64,000 nucleotides of DNA. Origin: Atrina japonica (Eukaryota > Mollusca > Bivalvia > Pterioida > Pinnidae). The DNA is taken from assembly GCA_030159075.1 (NCBI GenBank), contig BROG01000555.1, positions 319,501 through 383,500 of the forward strand. The letters are read 5' to 3'. Numbering within the stretch: the first letter of the stretch is position 1; every line of letters starts with the position of its first letter. Below the pieces are notes generated by a model. It saw nothing but the letters and a program-made list of their open reading frames with translations, was not told where the DNA came from and did no database searches. A program made the position numbers and the translations under genes. This document shows positions 22,222 through 36,035 of this stretch, one piece after another.

Positions 22222-23384
22222 AATGAATCATTTTCTCTTGTACATAGCTTAAAACAACTTATTTATCTTACAGCTGATAGCAAGAACCAATGGTATGGTC
22301 GGGTGATGACGTAGTGTTGTGGGGTAAAGAACGGTAGAGCTTTCAAATCATAACGTTACTCTTATCATAGGCTACCATGTATGCTCAAATTAACATTGTT
22401 CAGTACTAGTAATAGACATTATTATGGTGTATGTCTATAAACTCTATTTTCGTCATACTAGCATGATAACCTAGAACATCCTGTGATAAAATGGCGATTG
22501 AACTCTAGGATAAAATGCCGTTATATCCATTCAATAAGCACAGCATTTCCTTTGAAGCTATCAATGTATTTAGCAAATCTAAAAAAAGCATTTTTTAATT
22601 TTTCAATCCTTGATATCCCAGTATTGGACAGTATGCTGTAATACAAACTGAAATGCAGCCAATGGAATCTTTTTGATCCTGTTTTATGGACATGCTCAAT
22701 GATGTAAAAGGAATCTCTTCACCTTGAAAGAACACTGATTCAATAATTACAACAATTATTTTAATCAAGAAATCAATTTGGACGTTTACAATTTTTTCAG
22801 CACTGGAAACACCATATGACTGAAAAACTGTTGGATATGGCGTAAAAAAAGATTACAATTAAAAAACTAAAAAAGAAAAATCTGTGTTTGAATATTAAAT
22901 TAGCTTTCTGCATAGCGTCAATGTTTTGTCAAAAGATGTTAAATGGGAAAACCAATGGTTAAGTATTACTTTTATATATTTGATGACAGAAATCCATTTT
23001 TGTTAATGTTTATAAGCGCTGTGTACATTTATGTTTTCATTGTTCATAATATTGTTATCACTTTTTGACTGGACATCTTAAGTCAGGATACTAAGGTACC
23101 ATATTCTTTAAAGATGTTTGATATCCAAATGTCATAAAAGTTGTATTTTCCAAAACCCTGAATTTAAAGAATCAACTTTATTCTTTTATTAAATTGCATC
23201 CACGCAAACTCTTTCAATCAAACTATGCAGAAATTTACCAAAGTATAGGCTTATCAGTAGTTAAGACTTTCACCCAAAGTATCTAGATGGTACGCACTTT
23301 ACTTTTGTTTAGACCAGTATATTATCGCCTGTAGGGTTGAAAGGATTAATGTAGTTGTGTTCAACTCATCAAGTTATAACCATA
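22218..23384. other. No gene seen; possible alternative 3' exon start at 22274
   Basis: A good TTTATCTTACAG acceptor precedes 22274. If spliced from 21136 it supplies only a stop and untranslated sequence. The remainder is AT-rich without recognised features. Confidence 0.4.
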
Positions 23385-23717
23385 TACAGTGAAATATCGT
23401 TATCCTGAAATTTTCGGGACCCTCCCATACTGGAGATAACCGAAACTTTGTATACGTATTAGACAGCTTTAATACGGCTACTGCCTAAAAAAATTGGATA
23501 AAGGTGATTATTAATTAAACTTTCACCTTAACTCGTTAATGGGAGTTGATTGTTCTGTGTTTTGCTTGTAAACAAATAATAAATTACTTAACATATATCG
23601 AGATAAGCGAAATTTCCAGATAAAAAGTTTGGGATATCCGAAGTAAAAGTAATATAGATAGATAGCAAAATCTGATTTTCGACTCACACGATTTCGACAT
23701 AAAGAAATTTCATTGTA
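23385..23717. mobile_element. TA-flanked, pogo-like non-autonomous DNA transposon
   Basis: Left end TACAGTGAAATATCGTTAT and the reverse complement of the right end TACAATGAAATTTCTTTATG form imperfect terminal inverted repeats flanked by TA. CAGTGAAAT...TTAT ends resemble pogo/Tigger-type termini. About 330 bp with no transposase. Internal inverted blocks (GAAATTTTC, CGAGATAAGCGAAATTTCC) support it. Confidence 0.6.
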
Positions 23718-26700
23718 CATATATTGACGTGAAGATTTTTTTTTACTTTACTACCTGATTCTGTATATATTTCGGCATCTTTAAACACTAATAATAACTT
23801 TTTTGAATTGATATATTGGAATATTATATTTTGTAATTTTGTACATATGTTATTAACATTAATACACTGGGCCTGTATACTTACAAATACAATGTGTTGC
23901 GCGTTTGAAATGAATGTATGTAATCTAATAAAGAAATAGATAAAATCTGTGTAATGTGTAAATAATGAATATTGCTTTTTGTACATTGATAATTATTTTA
24001 AATAGTTATATATACATAATCTCTAAAAAAGCGGACATTTTAGTTGATAATTTCTGTTATTTAGTGATCACATTTTGTTTAGTTGTATTTGACTGTGGCT
24101 AAAAGCCCAATCTTTTTATTGAAATCAAAACTGTTAAAGTACGGTAAGTTTTAAATGTCAAAATGTGACAGATTGTAGAATTTCAAAAGTGTTCGTTTAG
24201 GAAAAAATACTTAAGGAATTGGTAGTTTTCTTATGTCTGTTTTAATTTAAGTATAATTTCTAGACCACAGATTAGATATTTGTTTCTTTGACAGACTGAT
24301 TATATATATTGTGTATGTATGCTGTAGTGAAGATTTTGAGTTTACATATGATTTTTATTGTCATAAATTAAAAAATGCTTTCACCATTGTCATTTATTTC
24401 ATTCATGCAGACAAACAGATTAAAATTATTTCAACCAACACTTCAACCCAGCGAGTTGGCGTATATTCCTACCCGTTAAGAATATTTATTAATATTAATA
24501 TTTTTATTAATATATAGTAAAATACAATATTTGTTTTATTTACGATACTTGACATAAATTCGTTTCCATAGACGCATGCCATTCTTATTCCATATTTGCA
24601 TATTACAGGATTTATCTCCCATTTACTGAGTTATCACCTCTTTATAGCGAGTATATTGTAAAGATATATGTTTTTTATTTCGTGCTAAAAGAAAATTCTT
24701 AGTCACACTGCAGAGGTAAAATTTATATACCTCATATGTTAATTTTTCATGGCTTTTAAAGTTATATTGTGTTCATCAGGCTGTTTATAAATAAAAAATA
24801 ATTAGCTTTTCGTCCAATAAAAGATACCTGCTCTAAAGAAAGAGAACTGTTGTAAATAGGAGGTTACTCTGTATTCCGCAAATCGAAAATATAAGGTAAG
24901 CCATAATGAAAAAAATATCAAACTCCTTCCATATTGTAGCTCCTTTACATTAGGATCACTATGACATTCCAAACTTTATCATTGTATTATCTAAAAGAGA
25001 GTACTAAAACCTAACTCTAAATGGAACAATTGAGTATGTAACTTTTATATGAACAAGCAATCACAGATCTATTGCAATCTAGAGAGAAACAATTATTAAT
25101 GATAGTCAGTTGTTATCCCCACACTATGGAGACTTCTGGAACAATACATTGATAATGAACTAACATGTAAAAGTTCGGTTATATGCTTTGAAAAACTCCA
25201 AATTGTTTTAACAATAACCTTTATGATCGAAATATAGTAGATGGATACAAAAGAATGCTGAAAATATGCCATTTCAATTTACTCAAATTATTAATGTCTT
25301 CAGTAAATGGAACTATTTAGTTACAGTTATATCATGCACGGGAACATTTAGTACAGTTTATCATTTCACGTTCTTGGTCATTTATTGACATAAATATCTG
25401 AGAGCATTAATTAATATGAAGATAATATGACCTACCTAGATTCATATATTCTAGAACAAAGTAAACAACAATCACCTGCAGGAAATAAAGGTAGATTAAT
25501 GTCAATGCATTCAACTTAGGGTGATCGAGTACCACGTAAATATCACTGACACTTACCTGTCCTGGACTTCTCTAAAACAAGTCAAATATTAGTCTTAATG
25601 TCATGCAACATTAATTAAATGTTCTTCGGATTTTGGAGAAAAAATATAGAGCTTGCGAGCGATTTAATTAATTTTATTTTTTTTTTCAAAACTTTATTTT
25701 TCAGATGCGAGTGATTTTTGATAGGTCAAGCAGGCAATATTTTATTTATTTGATATATATCATTTTTAATTTAAGTCATATTAAATCAAGCTTTGGAACA
25801 TCAATAGTTTGTGAGAAAAAGCTAAATTGTGTCAATAGTTTGTGAGAAAAAGCTAAATTGTGTCAGTCTGCTGATAACAACTATATTTAGTATATTTTGA
25901 CAACTTTTCATAATTAAGTACAATGCAAGACAGTATTTTAATTATAATGAAATATATAGTTAAATGACAGAATAATTAATGAGACCCCTAGGTCCAAATA
26001 TAAAATTACTCTATAGAAACAATTGAAGGGAACTAAGTGGACTTCAAATATTGGTAAGACCTCTGACAGATAGCTACATACAGCCGAACTAGGCACAAGT
26101 GCATTTACCTGACTTGGGACAGGTATATGAAAAATAATTCAGAAGGTGGAAAAATTTAGTCAATTTTATCTGATCATTATCTCTATACTGAATCAAAAAT
26201 ATTTGATAAAAACCTTAGAAAAATACTTCATCTTAGATCCAAAAATGTTATACTGAAAATGCTGATTGATTTTTTTTCTGATGTCAATACTGAATCCTTG
26301 TGGAGATGTGCATGTGTAGTGTACCCATTTTACGATCATTTAATGTTTCTTTTAAATGCATTGTGACAATGATGCTTGACATGTGCATACCCACAGTAAA
26401 ACATGGTTTGATACAGATATATAGTTTAGGAAAATACTCTACTATTTTCACTTTGCCAGTACTAAAGTTACATAATATCACAGTATTAAATTTTTATCAC
26501 AATTCTAATATCATAGTAATACAATTTTTATCATAATTCAAACTAATTGGATTGGAGACTTATCATACATGTATGTACCAGTGGGAAGTGGGAACAAAGA
26601 GATAGGTGAGGTGATTTGGACTACAATTTATATAGTCTATATACATTGTATCTGGACGTTGCTGCGATAATATACAAATATTATGGAATTAGTATGAATA

Positions 26701-28034
26701 ATAAGAAATCGCAACAAGTGTAATCCTTTTCCTTGTTACAGTGGCAAGGTAGAAGGGATAATTATTTTTTTTCAAAATACATGTAATAAATACCTTCCTC
26801 GTTGCCGCTGTAACTACCATTTCCCATAATTTTAATAAATATGTCAATGAATGTTCACTCTATATCTCCAATAATTGGCAACTGAAACTCATGTCATTGC
26901 CACAAATGAAGCCACATATATAGACTACCTGATACTAAGACATTGAACTACCAAGCAACTGAAGCAGCATGTGTCATATTCCGTATATGCTATCTTTATT
27001 CAAGCCTTTTTATGAGTTTTCTATCATTAGTAATACTCATTTGATTCAAACACTCAAATGATTAAAATAATTGATGCGGGTGTTTCGGACATGAGTTGAT
27101 TTTCACGTGCGAGCGGTCCCGTCGAAGAACTTATTAATTTGGTGTGGCCTAAGTACAAGCTTTTACTCAAACATTTGAGGTTTTATCTCAAATATGAGAA
27201 AACGCAATCATTGAATTTCTCGAAAATATCTCAGTCGAATATTTTGCTTATGTTGCGTAAAAACATAGGCCATATCACTAGCAGGCTTAAGTAAATATTT
27301 AACTCAAATATGACTATCATATAAAGGGAACTGTACGCTTTGTCGTGTTTTCACTGAGAATTTCATTTCGTGTATACGGGCTTGTAGGATTTATAAAAAT
27401 ATTCACATCGAGTCTGGCGCCTTCCATAGGATTTTCAATCGTCTTTAAAACGTATTTCGAAACGTGCAAAATACATGTCCTGAAATCACTCTGCGGGAAA
27501 CCTAATTTTATACCTTGTAGTGAATGTGTCGGGGTACGAAATGGGTGATATAGTAAATCCATTAACAGATATCATTTGAAAGGTTAATGAAATCATGTGA
27601 AAAAAAAATTCAATACCACTACCATTATATCTGATTTTTTGTCACATACGAAATCAGTTTATCAATTATGGTAGATTTAAAAATCTTTACGTGATAAAGA
27701 CAATTACCGATATCATTTTTTCTTTATTGATCCCTTTGATGAAAATGTAAATTTTTAGTTTCTGAATAAATAGCTGCCAAAGAAAAATGATAGGCCTAAT
27801 TAACATTTTACGGTCAACACTGATTTAAAGGTGGATATCAAATTAATAGAGAACATTATTACCAAAATAAACAATATTTAGTGGTGCCAGAAGGACTGCT
27901 TACAGCAAAGGAAAACTACACTCAGTTGAGTAAAAAAATCACTCAGCTGAGAAATAAATTTGTTTCGAAAAAACACAATTTGACAAAAATCTAACCTGGG
28001 TTTGAATTTTGAAATATTTTTCGGAAACCCAGGC
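23718..28034. other. Intergenic AT-rich sequence, no supported gene
   Basis: A 31 bp tandem duplication (TCAATAGTTTGTGAGAAAAA and following) lies at 25801-25864. The block 27060-27560 is less AT-rich and is open on both strands over about 200 bp, but no family is recognised and no start or splice context supports it. Confidence 0.5.
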
Positions 28035-31000
28035 CTCATAGTAAAAGTAGTATCTAAACGTCTCTGAGAACAACCTGATGTTACAAAAGGTTTCCAAACG
28101 TCACTGAGACCCACATGATGGTACAAAAGGTACCTAAACGTCACTGGACCCACCTGATGGTACAACAAGTATCCAAACATCACCGAAACCCTCCTGATAC
28201 TAAAAGTAGTACCAAAACTCACTGAGATCCATCTGATAGTACAAAAACATTCAAACGTATTTGAAACCCACTTGATATGGTGAAAGTGGTACCATCTAAA
28301 CGTCACTGAAACCCACCGGATGGTACGAAATGAATCTAAACGTCACTGAAACCCACCTGATATGGAAAAAAGTAGTACCAAAACGTCACTAAGACACACC
28401 AAATGGTACAAAAAGTATCCAGACGTCACCGAACCCAACCTGATATGGTAAAAATAATACCTAAACATCATTGAGACCAACCTGATGTGGTAAAAGTAGT
28501 AGCTAAACGCCCTTGCGACCCACATTATATGGTAAAAGTAGTATCTAAACGTCACTAATATGATGGTGAAAGTAGCAAGTATATTTCACTGGGACCCACG
28601 TGCTACTGTACAGGTGGTAGTTTTACGTCAATGAGACCCACCTGATATGGTAAAAGTAGTACCTAAACGCCACTTGATAGTACAAAAAGTATCCAAACGT
28701 CACTGAAATCAACCTTAAAAGTAGTACCTAAACGCCATTGAAACCTACCTGATTCGGTTAGAACTTAAACGTCACTGAGACTCACCTTATGGTGAATGTA
28801 GCACCAACATCTCACTAAGACCAACCTGATGGTAAACGTTGTACTTAAACGTCACTGAGACCCACCTGATGGTTTAAGTAGTAACTAAAATCATTGAGAC
28901 CCACCTAATGGTGAAAGTATTAACTAAACGTCATTGAGACCCACCTCATGGTGAAAGTATTAACTAAACGCCATTGAAACCTACCTAATTTGGTAAAAGT
29001 AGAACTTAAACGTCACTGAAACCCACCTTATGGTGACGTAGCACCAAAATCTCACTAAGACCAACCTGATGGTAAATGTAGTACTTAAAGGCTACTTAAT
29101 AATACAAAAAGTATCAAAACGTCACTTAAACCAATCTTATTTGGTAAAAGCAGAACCTAAATGCTATTGAGACCTAAAAGTAGAACATAAACGTCACTGA
29201 GACCCATCTTATTGGGAAAGTAGCACCTAAATGCTAATGAGACCCACCTGATGTGGTAAAAGTTACACTTCACTGAGACCCACCTAATGTTAAAAGTAAT
29301 ATACAAAAACGTCACTGAGATACACATGTTATTTTAAAAGTGGTAGCTTCACGTCACTGAGACCCACCTTATGGAGAAAGTAGCACCTTAATCTCACTAA
29401 GACTCACCTGTTGTGGTTAAAGCAGTACCTAAACGCCATTAAGACCCACCTTATAGTAAAAGGTGTACCACAACGTCACTGAGACTCACCTGATATTGAA
29501 AGTAGTAACTAAACATCACTGAGACCCACCTAATGTTAAAAGTAGTACCTAAACTCCATTTAATAGTGCAAAAAGTATCCAAAAGTCACTGAAATCAACC
29601 ATATTCGATAAAAGAAGTACCTAAACGCCATTGAGACCTACTGGATATGGTAAAAGAAGAACTTAAACTTATGGTGACAATAGCACCCTAACTTCAATGA
29701 GACCCCCTTGGTGGTGAAAATAGTGACTTAGCGTCACTGAGATTGATACTGATATCGAAAAAGTAGTACCTAAACACTACTGAGACCCACCCGATGGCAA
29801 ATGTAGCACCTAAACGTTACTAGAACCCACCTGATATTGTAAAAGCTGTACCTAACATCACTGAGATTCGTCTGATGGTAAAAGTAGTATCTAAACATTA
29901 CTGATACCCACTTGGTATGGAGAAAGTAGTACCTAAACATTAATGATACCCACTTGGTATGGAGAAAGTAGTACCTAAACATTAATGATACCCACTTGGT
30001 ATGGAAAAAGTAGTACCTATACGTTACTGCCACCCACTTGGTATGGAGAAAGTAGTACCTAAACATTACTGATACCGACCTGATATGGTAAAAGTATTGT
30101 CTAAACGTCTCTTATACCCACCTGATGGTAAAAGTAGCACTTAATCCTCAATCATACCCATGTAATATTGTGAAAGTAGTAGCTTAACGTCACTGAGACC
30201 CACCTGATATGGTTGAACTAGTGCCTAAACGTCACTGAGACCCACCTGATATGGTTAAACTAGTGCATAAACGTCACTGAGACCCACCTGATATGGTTAA
30301 ACTAGTGCATAAACGTCACTGAGACCCACCTGATATGGTTAAACTAGTGCCTAAACGTCACTGAGACCCACATGATGGTGAACGTAGTACCTAAACGTCA
30401 TTAAGACTCACCAGATATGGCGAAAGTAGTACCTAAACGTCATTGAGACCTACCGGATATGGTAAAAGTAGAACTTAAACGTCACTAAGACCCACCTTAT
30501 GGTGACAGTAGCACCCTAACTTCAATGAGACCCCCCTGGTAGTGAAAATAGTAACTTAGCGTCACTGAGACCCATCTGATATAAAAAAAATAGTACCTAA
30601 ACACTACTGAGACCCACCCGATGACAAATGTAGCACCTAAACGTTACTAGACCCCACCTGATATTGTAAAATAGAACCTAACATCACTGAGATTCGTCTG
30701 ATGGTAAAAGTAGTATCTAAACATTACTGATACCCACTTGGTATGGATAAAGTAGTACCTAAACATTAATGATACCCACTTGGTATGGAGAAAGTAGTAT
30801 CTAAACATTACTGATACCGACCTGATATGGTAAAAGTAGTATCTAAACGTCACTCATACCCACCTGATGGTAAAATAGCACCTAATCCTCACTCAGACCC
30901 ATGTAATATTGTAAAAGTAGTAGCTTAACGTCACTGAGACCCAAGTGATATAGTTTAACTAGTACATAAACGTCACTGAGACCCACCTGATATGGTTAAA

Positions 31001-31495
31001 CTAGTGCCTAAACGTCACTGGGACATACCTGATATGGTTAAACTAGTGCCTAAACGTCACTGAGACCCACCTGATGTGGTTAAACTAGTGCCTAAACGTC
31101 ACTGAGACCCACCTGATATGGTTAAACTAGTGCCTAAACGTCACTGGGACATACCTGATATGGTTAAACTAGTGCCTAAACGTCACTGAGACCCACCTGA
31201 TATGGTTAAACTAGTGCCTAAACGTCACTGGGACATACCTGATATGGTTAAACTAGTGCCTAAACGTCACTGAGACATACCTGATATGGTTAAACTAGTG
31301 CCTAAACGTCACTGAGACCCACCTGATATGGTTAAACCAGTGCCTAAACGTCACTGAGACCCACCTGATGGCGAAAATAGTACCTAAACGTCATTAAGAC
31401 CCACCAGATATGGCGAAAGTAGTACCTAAACGTCATTGAGACCCACCTGATGGTAAATGTAGTACCTAGACACTGATACCCACCTCATGGAAATA
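28035..31495. repeat. 3.4 kb minisatellite, 42 bp unit, about 80 copies, with higher-order repeats
   Basis: The basic unit is ACCTAAACGTCACTGAGACC then CACCTGATATGGTAAAAGTA. Units vary, and the most homogeneous block is 30190-31370, where units carry TTAAACTAGTGCC. A variant series at about 29640-30200 recurs in the same order at about 30470-30980 (offset near 828 bp). Because 42 is a multiple of 3, minus-strand frames stay open for up to 14-residue repeats, but these are artefacts. Confidence 0.97.
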
Positions 31496-31811
31496 ATATA
31501 CCCAAAAGTCTGAACGTCGTTTAGAAATATTGTTGTGCAAATAGAGGTCACGTCATTTTACATGTTGTATGCAAGAGTTCTTGATAAGCTGAATTAACAA
31601 CAACGCGACTGTATGTCATTTTACATAGAAATAGAAAACTTCTTGTAACATGAGACTATTGAGTGCATATTAGCTGACATGATCCAATCATCTTCAGCCT
31701 TGGTCTATTGTTGAATGTGACAGAACGGCAGGTCTTACAGAAATTAATCTAAACAGATAAATATATTGACAGCGAATACAATGATCAGGTGATCACGTTG
31801 TGACCTTTCTA

Positions 31812-32123
31812 TTAAAGAGGACATCAGCTGTGTTGTCACCTTTTTTGCTACTTAGATTTACGAAAAGAGATATAACATGCATAATAATTCCCAAATTCTC
31901 ATGTATTTTGTGAAAATTGCTTTAGAAACCACAGTTTAGTACCATTTCATTTGCAAATGAGTACCACACTGGACCTTATCTTATTTTCACAAAATATGTA
32001 GGAATATAAGATTGTTTATGCCAAATGTATAGCTCCTATTTGTTATTGTACATCAAGTACAAATAATTAAAGTAAAAAAAATGAAATGATTTGCTGTGGT
32101 ATACACAGGTAATGCCACTTTAA
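31812..32123 (-). mobile_element. TTAA-bounded MITE, copy E
   Basis: Ends TTAAAGAGGACATCAGCTGT and GTAATGCCACTTTAA. The interior has AGTACCACACTGGACCTTAT and TTTTCACAAAATATGTAGGA in reverse orientation. Confidence 0.8.
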
Positions 32124-32559
32124 GCAAAACATAATGCTATCATCATTAGTCACTTAAGGATGACTCCCTGTTAAAGAATTCTCATGGATGTATGAGTACA
32201 AACCTTAACATTCTTTCTTTTTTACTGAATATACCCAAATCGTACTAATGTAAAGCAAAAAAGCAGATGCAATCCATATTATTTAACTTTTTACATTGAC
32301 GTGACGTTGATGTGTAATATCCTTATAAAACTGTACAAAAGGGAAATCAATGAATTCATATATGACACCAATAATTTTGACATAATTAATTGTGAGCATT
32401 GACTGATACAAAACTGATTTTTCTGGTCAAAACAATGACTTTTCTTCAAAATAAGCACAATTAATAGCATACAAAGCTCTAATTAGCTAAACAGTAGCCT
32501 ATCTGGGGTATCCTATGTTGTAAGGTGGCAGAGGAAAATATAACTCAGTTGCATAAATA

Positions 32560-32655
32560 AACAGATAATCTATTTAAAATTGGAGCACAACTGATGAAGT
32601 CTTATTGACAGAAACGATCATCATGGGCATTATAACTTTGGTATTATGTTTATAA
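32560..32655 (-). repeat. Dispersed repeat R2, copy
   Basis: The reverse complement reads ATAATACCAAAGTTATAATG, then GATGATCGTTTCTGTCAATA and CATCAGTTGTGCTCCAATTT, matching 44356 and 54003. Confidence 0.75.
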
Positions 32656-33039
32656 TATATATAACAAAATATATATGTATGCAAAACTAGTTTAACAGAT
32701 TTCTTTCTTGAATATAACATAAAATATGTTGCATAATAAAAAGAAATAAGTATCTATCCATATTAGATTTCAGTAAATACGGCTTAGTAGTACCCCCTTA
32801 CCCCCACCCAAATTTGTGCCAATACACAATATAAAATGCAATAGTAAATAAGAATGTGTGCAAAACTAGTTTGACAAGTTTCTTTTATTAATACAATTGG
32901 TTAAATGTTGTTTCAACAACAACAACAACAACAACAACAAAATAAATATCTACCCATGTCAATTTTCAGCATACATGGTTAAGTAAAACCCCCTTTTTAG
33001 AGAAATAGTATTGGCACATTGCCAATACATGTACATGAT
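32656..33039. other. AT-rich spacer with a (CAA)n tract
   Basis: (CAA)n occupies 32915-32940. A roughly 120 bp motif (GCAAAACTAGTTTRACA..TTTCTTT) occurs twice, near 32680 and 32860. Confidence 0.5.
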
Positions 33040-33400
33040 ATAAAGAGCAAAATCTAAAAATATCTTTGTTTTGATCAATAAGTGGCCTTTATTTTGTTAC
33101 CATAGCAACTGAAACATCCGCCATTGAATTCGTAATACGAAAATACCCGAAAGTACCATTTTTCATGAAAATCTTACTATATCAAAATTTGGACCAATCA
33201 CACGTTTTTATTTTGCTACCATGGCAAACAACATTTCTGTAACATCTGCTATTGACTTCATCTACCAAAATACCTTGAACTGCTATTTTTCATTAAAAAA
33301 TATCATAAAAATACCTCTTCATACTTATTTTCAGCAAAATTTGACAAAATCAAAATTGCTGAACATCAAGAGTTATCTCCCCTAATGTATCTATGACGTA
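33040..33400. repeat. Repeat family with GACCAATCA..TTTATTTTGTTACCATGGCAA units
   Basis: Two to three degenerate units of about 115 bp, each with GACCAATCA or GATCAATAAG, TTTATTTTG, TACCATGGCAA, CTGTAACATC and AAAATACC. The same units recur at 54275-54690. Confidence 0.75.
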
Positions 33401-33454
33401 ATCAAACAGTGAATCATCCTTAATTGCATTTTATATTATAGAAGACCACATACC

Positions 33455-33456
<2 letters not shown>

Positions 33457-33547
<91 letters not shown>
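33457..33547. repeat. (CA)n microsatellite
   Basis: About 45 CA units without interruption. Confidence 0.98.
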
Positions 33548-33550
<3 letters not shown>

Positions 33551-34299
33551 TTGAGGTGTTAGTCTTTTGTTTTTTCTTTATTTCTCTTAATAAGAAGACC
33601 ACATACCTTAAGTCAACCAAGATTCAGTTGGACATCCGATTACTGTTAGAAACCAAAATAATTTCTGTCTAATTTATAAAATTAGAGATATACAATTTCA
33701 ACACTTTGCCTTGCTTCAATTCCATGTATTAGTGTTGGTCTAATATGCTGTACCGACAAGGATCTATCACTCTTGTTACAGTTTAATTAAGAATTTCAAA
33801 ATGTTTTGGTATTTTACTGTCCTCACTACCACTTCCGAAATATACATGGCAATATGTATATCAATATACAAATTTGCTTGATACTCTCAAATAACTTAAT
33901 ATCTAATCACAAATGCAAAGTCATTCGTTTTCATTAGTATTTTCTAACGTATTGATGTACAATTACAGATATGAATATTATTTTGTAGATAAGACAATGT
34001 TTACTCTAGTTACTTAAAAATGAAACAAATGATTTCTCAGTAGTGTTACATAACAGAAATTGTTCGATTATTAATAGATAAAAAACGCGACTCTTCAAAA
34101 TTCGACTACCGAAGTAAGAAAATTAATTACGCGTGACCTGATTTGATAACTGCACTGTAGAGTGTTGAGTAGTCAATTTAGATAATTGCAAATGTGAATA
34201 AAATCCATATTGCTTCTTGTGAATGTCTTATAGGATGCGTGATGATATATCTACTTTTTTACTGTGTCACGAGTAGTTCATTTATTATCTAATGTGAAT

Positions 34300-35045
34300 G
34301 TCAGAATCGATAAAGCTAGCGGTGTCCTTTAATTTCACATTTAAATATATCGACGACGTTTTGTCAATTAATAATGGCAATTTTCATACATATTTCAATG
34401 CAATATATCCCAGCAAATTAGAAATTAAAGATACAACAGAATCAAGCACACACGCTTCGTACTTAGACACTTACTGACTATAGACACAGACCGGAAATTG
34501 GCAACTAAGCTTTACGACAAATGCAACGATTTCGGCTTTCCTATCGTAAATTTTCCACATTTAAGTAGTAATATCCCAGAGTCACCTGCATATGGAGTTT
34601 ATATTTGACAAATGATCCGATATACAAGGTGGTGTTCAACATATGAACATTTCATATACAGATGTAAACTTCGCACTGGTAAATTGTTGACACAGGGATA
34701 TCGAAAACCACGTTTGATGGCAACGTTCCGCAAATTTTAAGGCCGGTATAATAGTTTTGTTTGCAATTACTCTGTTTCACTAAGTGAAATGTTGAGTTGC
34801 CTGTATGTTGGCGGTTGTTGAGACGTCTGTACCAATTGTGACAAAGAGTCGTTCCTCACGTATTTCATTTGGACTTGACTGTGGACTCACGGCGGATGTG
34901 ACCGGTCGACAGTGGGTGCTTACTCCTCCATGGCACCTGATCCCACCTCTTGGTTTCCAGAGGTCCGTCTTTGTCTATTTTGGCCGAATTTGTATCTGTA
35001 TCCTGGACTTCCTAAAATTTTATACTTTGGTATCTGTTTTATAAA
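34300..35045 (+). pseudogene. Penelope-like RT C-terminal half and 3' tail, broken
   Basis: With frameshifts and stops the + strand gives KYIDDVLSINNGNFHTYFNA (34350-34410), then IYPSKLEIKDTTESSTHASY (to about 34470). Near 34640-34740 it shows the block FIYRCKL, GKLLTQGYRKPRLMATFRKF, and near 34750-34800 SVSLSEMLS. The non-coding tail carries ATGTGACCGGTCGACAG and CTTACTCCTCCATGGCACCT. YIDD is the RT catalytic box. No GIY-YIG endonuclease is seen downstream. It is the longest readable copy of the family here. Confidence 0.75.
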
Positions 35046-35311
35046 ATGGTTAAATAGAATTGTCATGCGGTATTTAAGTAAAATTGGAAAATGGTTTATT
35101 TATGTGATATTTTTTCACCGATTCGTTCAAATGCTTCTTTAAACAGCACAGCGGATCCACAGTTGACGAAATTACTTTGGATCCCGCTTTTCCTATTGCA
35201 GTGAGTGTGGCGCATGACGACTTTTTAAAATAATTTGAATTTTTCAGTGTTTATGATTTCTGTATAACAAATAGGTGACAATAAATGTTAGATTCAGATG
35301 CTTTCTTCGAC

Positions 35312-35396
35312 ACATACATAAATACATACATACATACATACATACATACATACATACATACATACATACATACATACATACATACATACATACATA
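35312..35396. repeat. (CATA)n microsatellite
   Basis: About 20 tetranucleotide units. Confidence 0.97.
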
Positions 35397-36035
35397 AATG
35401 AATACGTAGTTCCCACGGTATTAAGTTTTAAGTCACATTTCTTTGTAATATTTGAATTTTTCATTAGATAACCACTCCTATCCGACGAAAACGAAAACAA
35501 AATCCAAAAATTTGAGTTATTTGGGGGGTTCGTAGGAATTCTTAAATTTACCCTGGTGATATAAAAAGTGTGGTCGATTCACAGTGAGAGTACAGTTCCG
35601 GCACAGTCTCAGAACATGTTGCAATCGAATGTACCATTGCTGGAAGTAGTTATTTCAAATATGCCTATCAAATTTTCATAATCCACGTAAGTTTATGACT
35701 AAATTGCTTGCCCAGGACCAGTGTTTTAGAGCATTTGATTGGTGTTCCATTTGCCTTGGTTGTCCTGGACAGTGAAACGAACACGCTCGGTAGAGCGTCA
35801 CCACGTGACCGGCAACACCTTACTTTTTATAAATAGATCAATGTGTTAGGTATTTCCTGCGATTGATTAACTAATTAGTTGGAATAGAACTTTAAAAATA
35901 CGACGAAAGTTCATACGAATACGCATTAAGAGAGTATAGTAAAGTTAATTCATGAACATTACTCACCGGAATGTAGCTTTAAAATATAAAACATTTAAAG
36001 TGTCCGCAGTCAAATTCAAATCGAATCAATTTGTG

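Noticed and set aside
22023..22222. Open frames on both strands reading Tyr-Ile repeats
   Set aside because: Translation of the (AT)n microsatellite.
28343..30853. Minus-strand open frames with repeating 14-residue units such as TKWVSLMFRYYFLH
   Set aside because: They are translations of the 42 bp minisatellite. Because 42 divides by 3 the frame stays open. No start context, splice sites or composition of a real repeat protein.
33457..33547. Possible Z-DNA-related regulatory role of (CA)n
   Set aside because: A long pure CA tract is an ordinary microsatellite; nothing nearby gives it a gene context.
35294..35500. Minus-strand frame with MYVC repeats
   Set aside because: Translation of the (CATA)n microsatellite.
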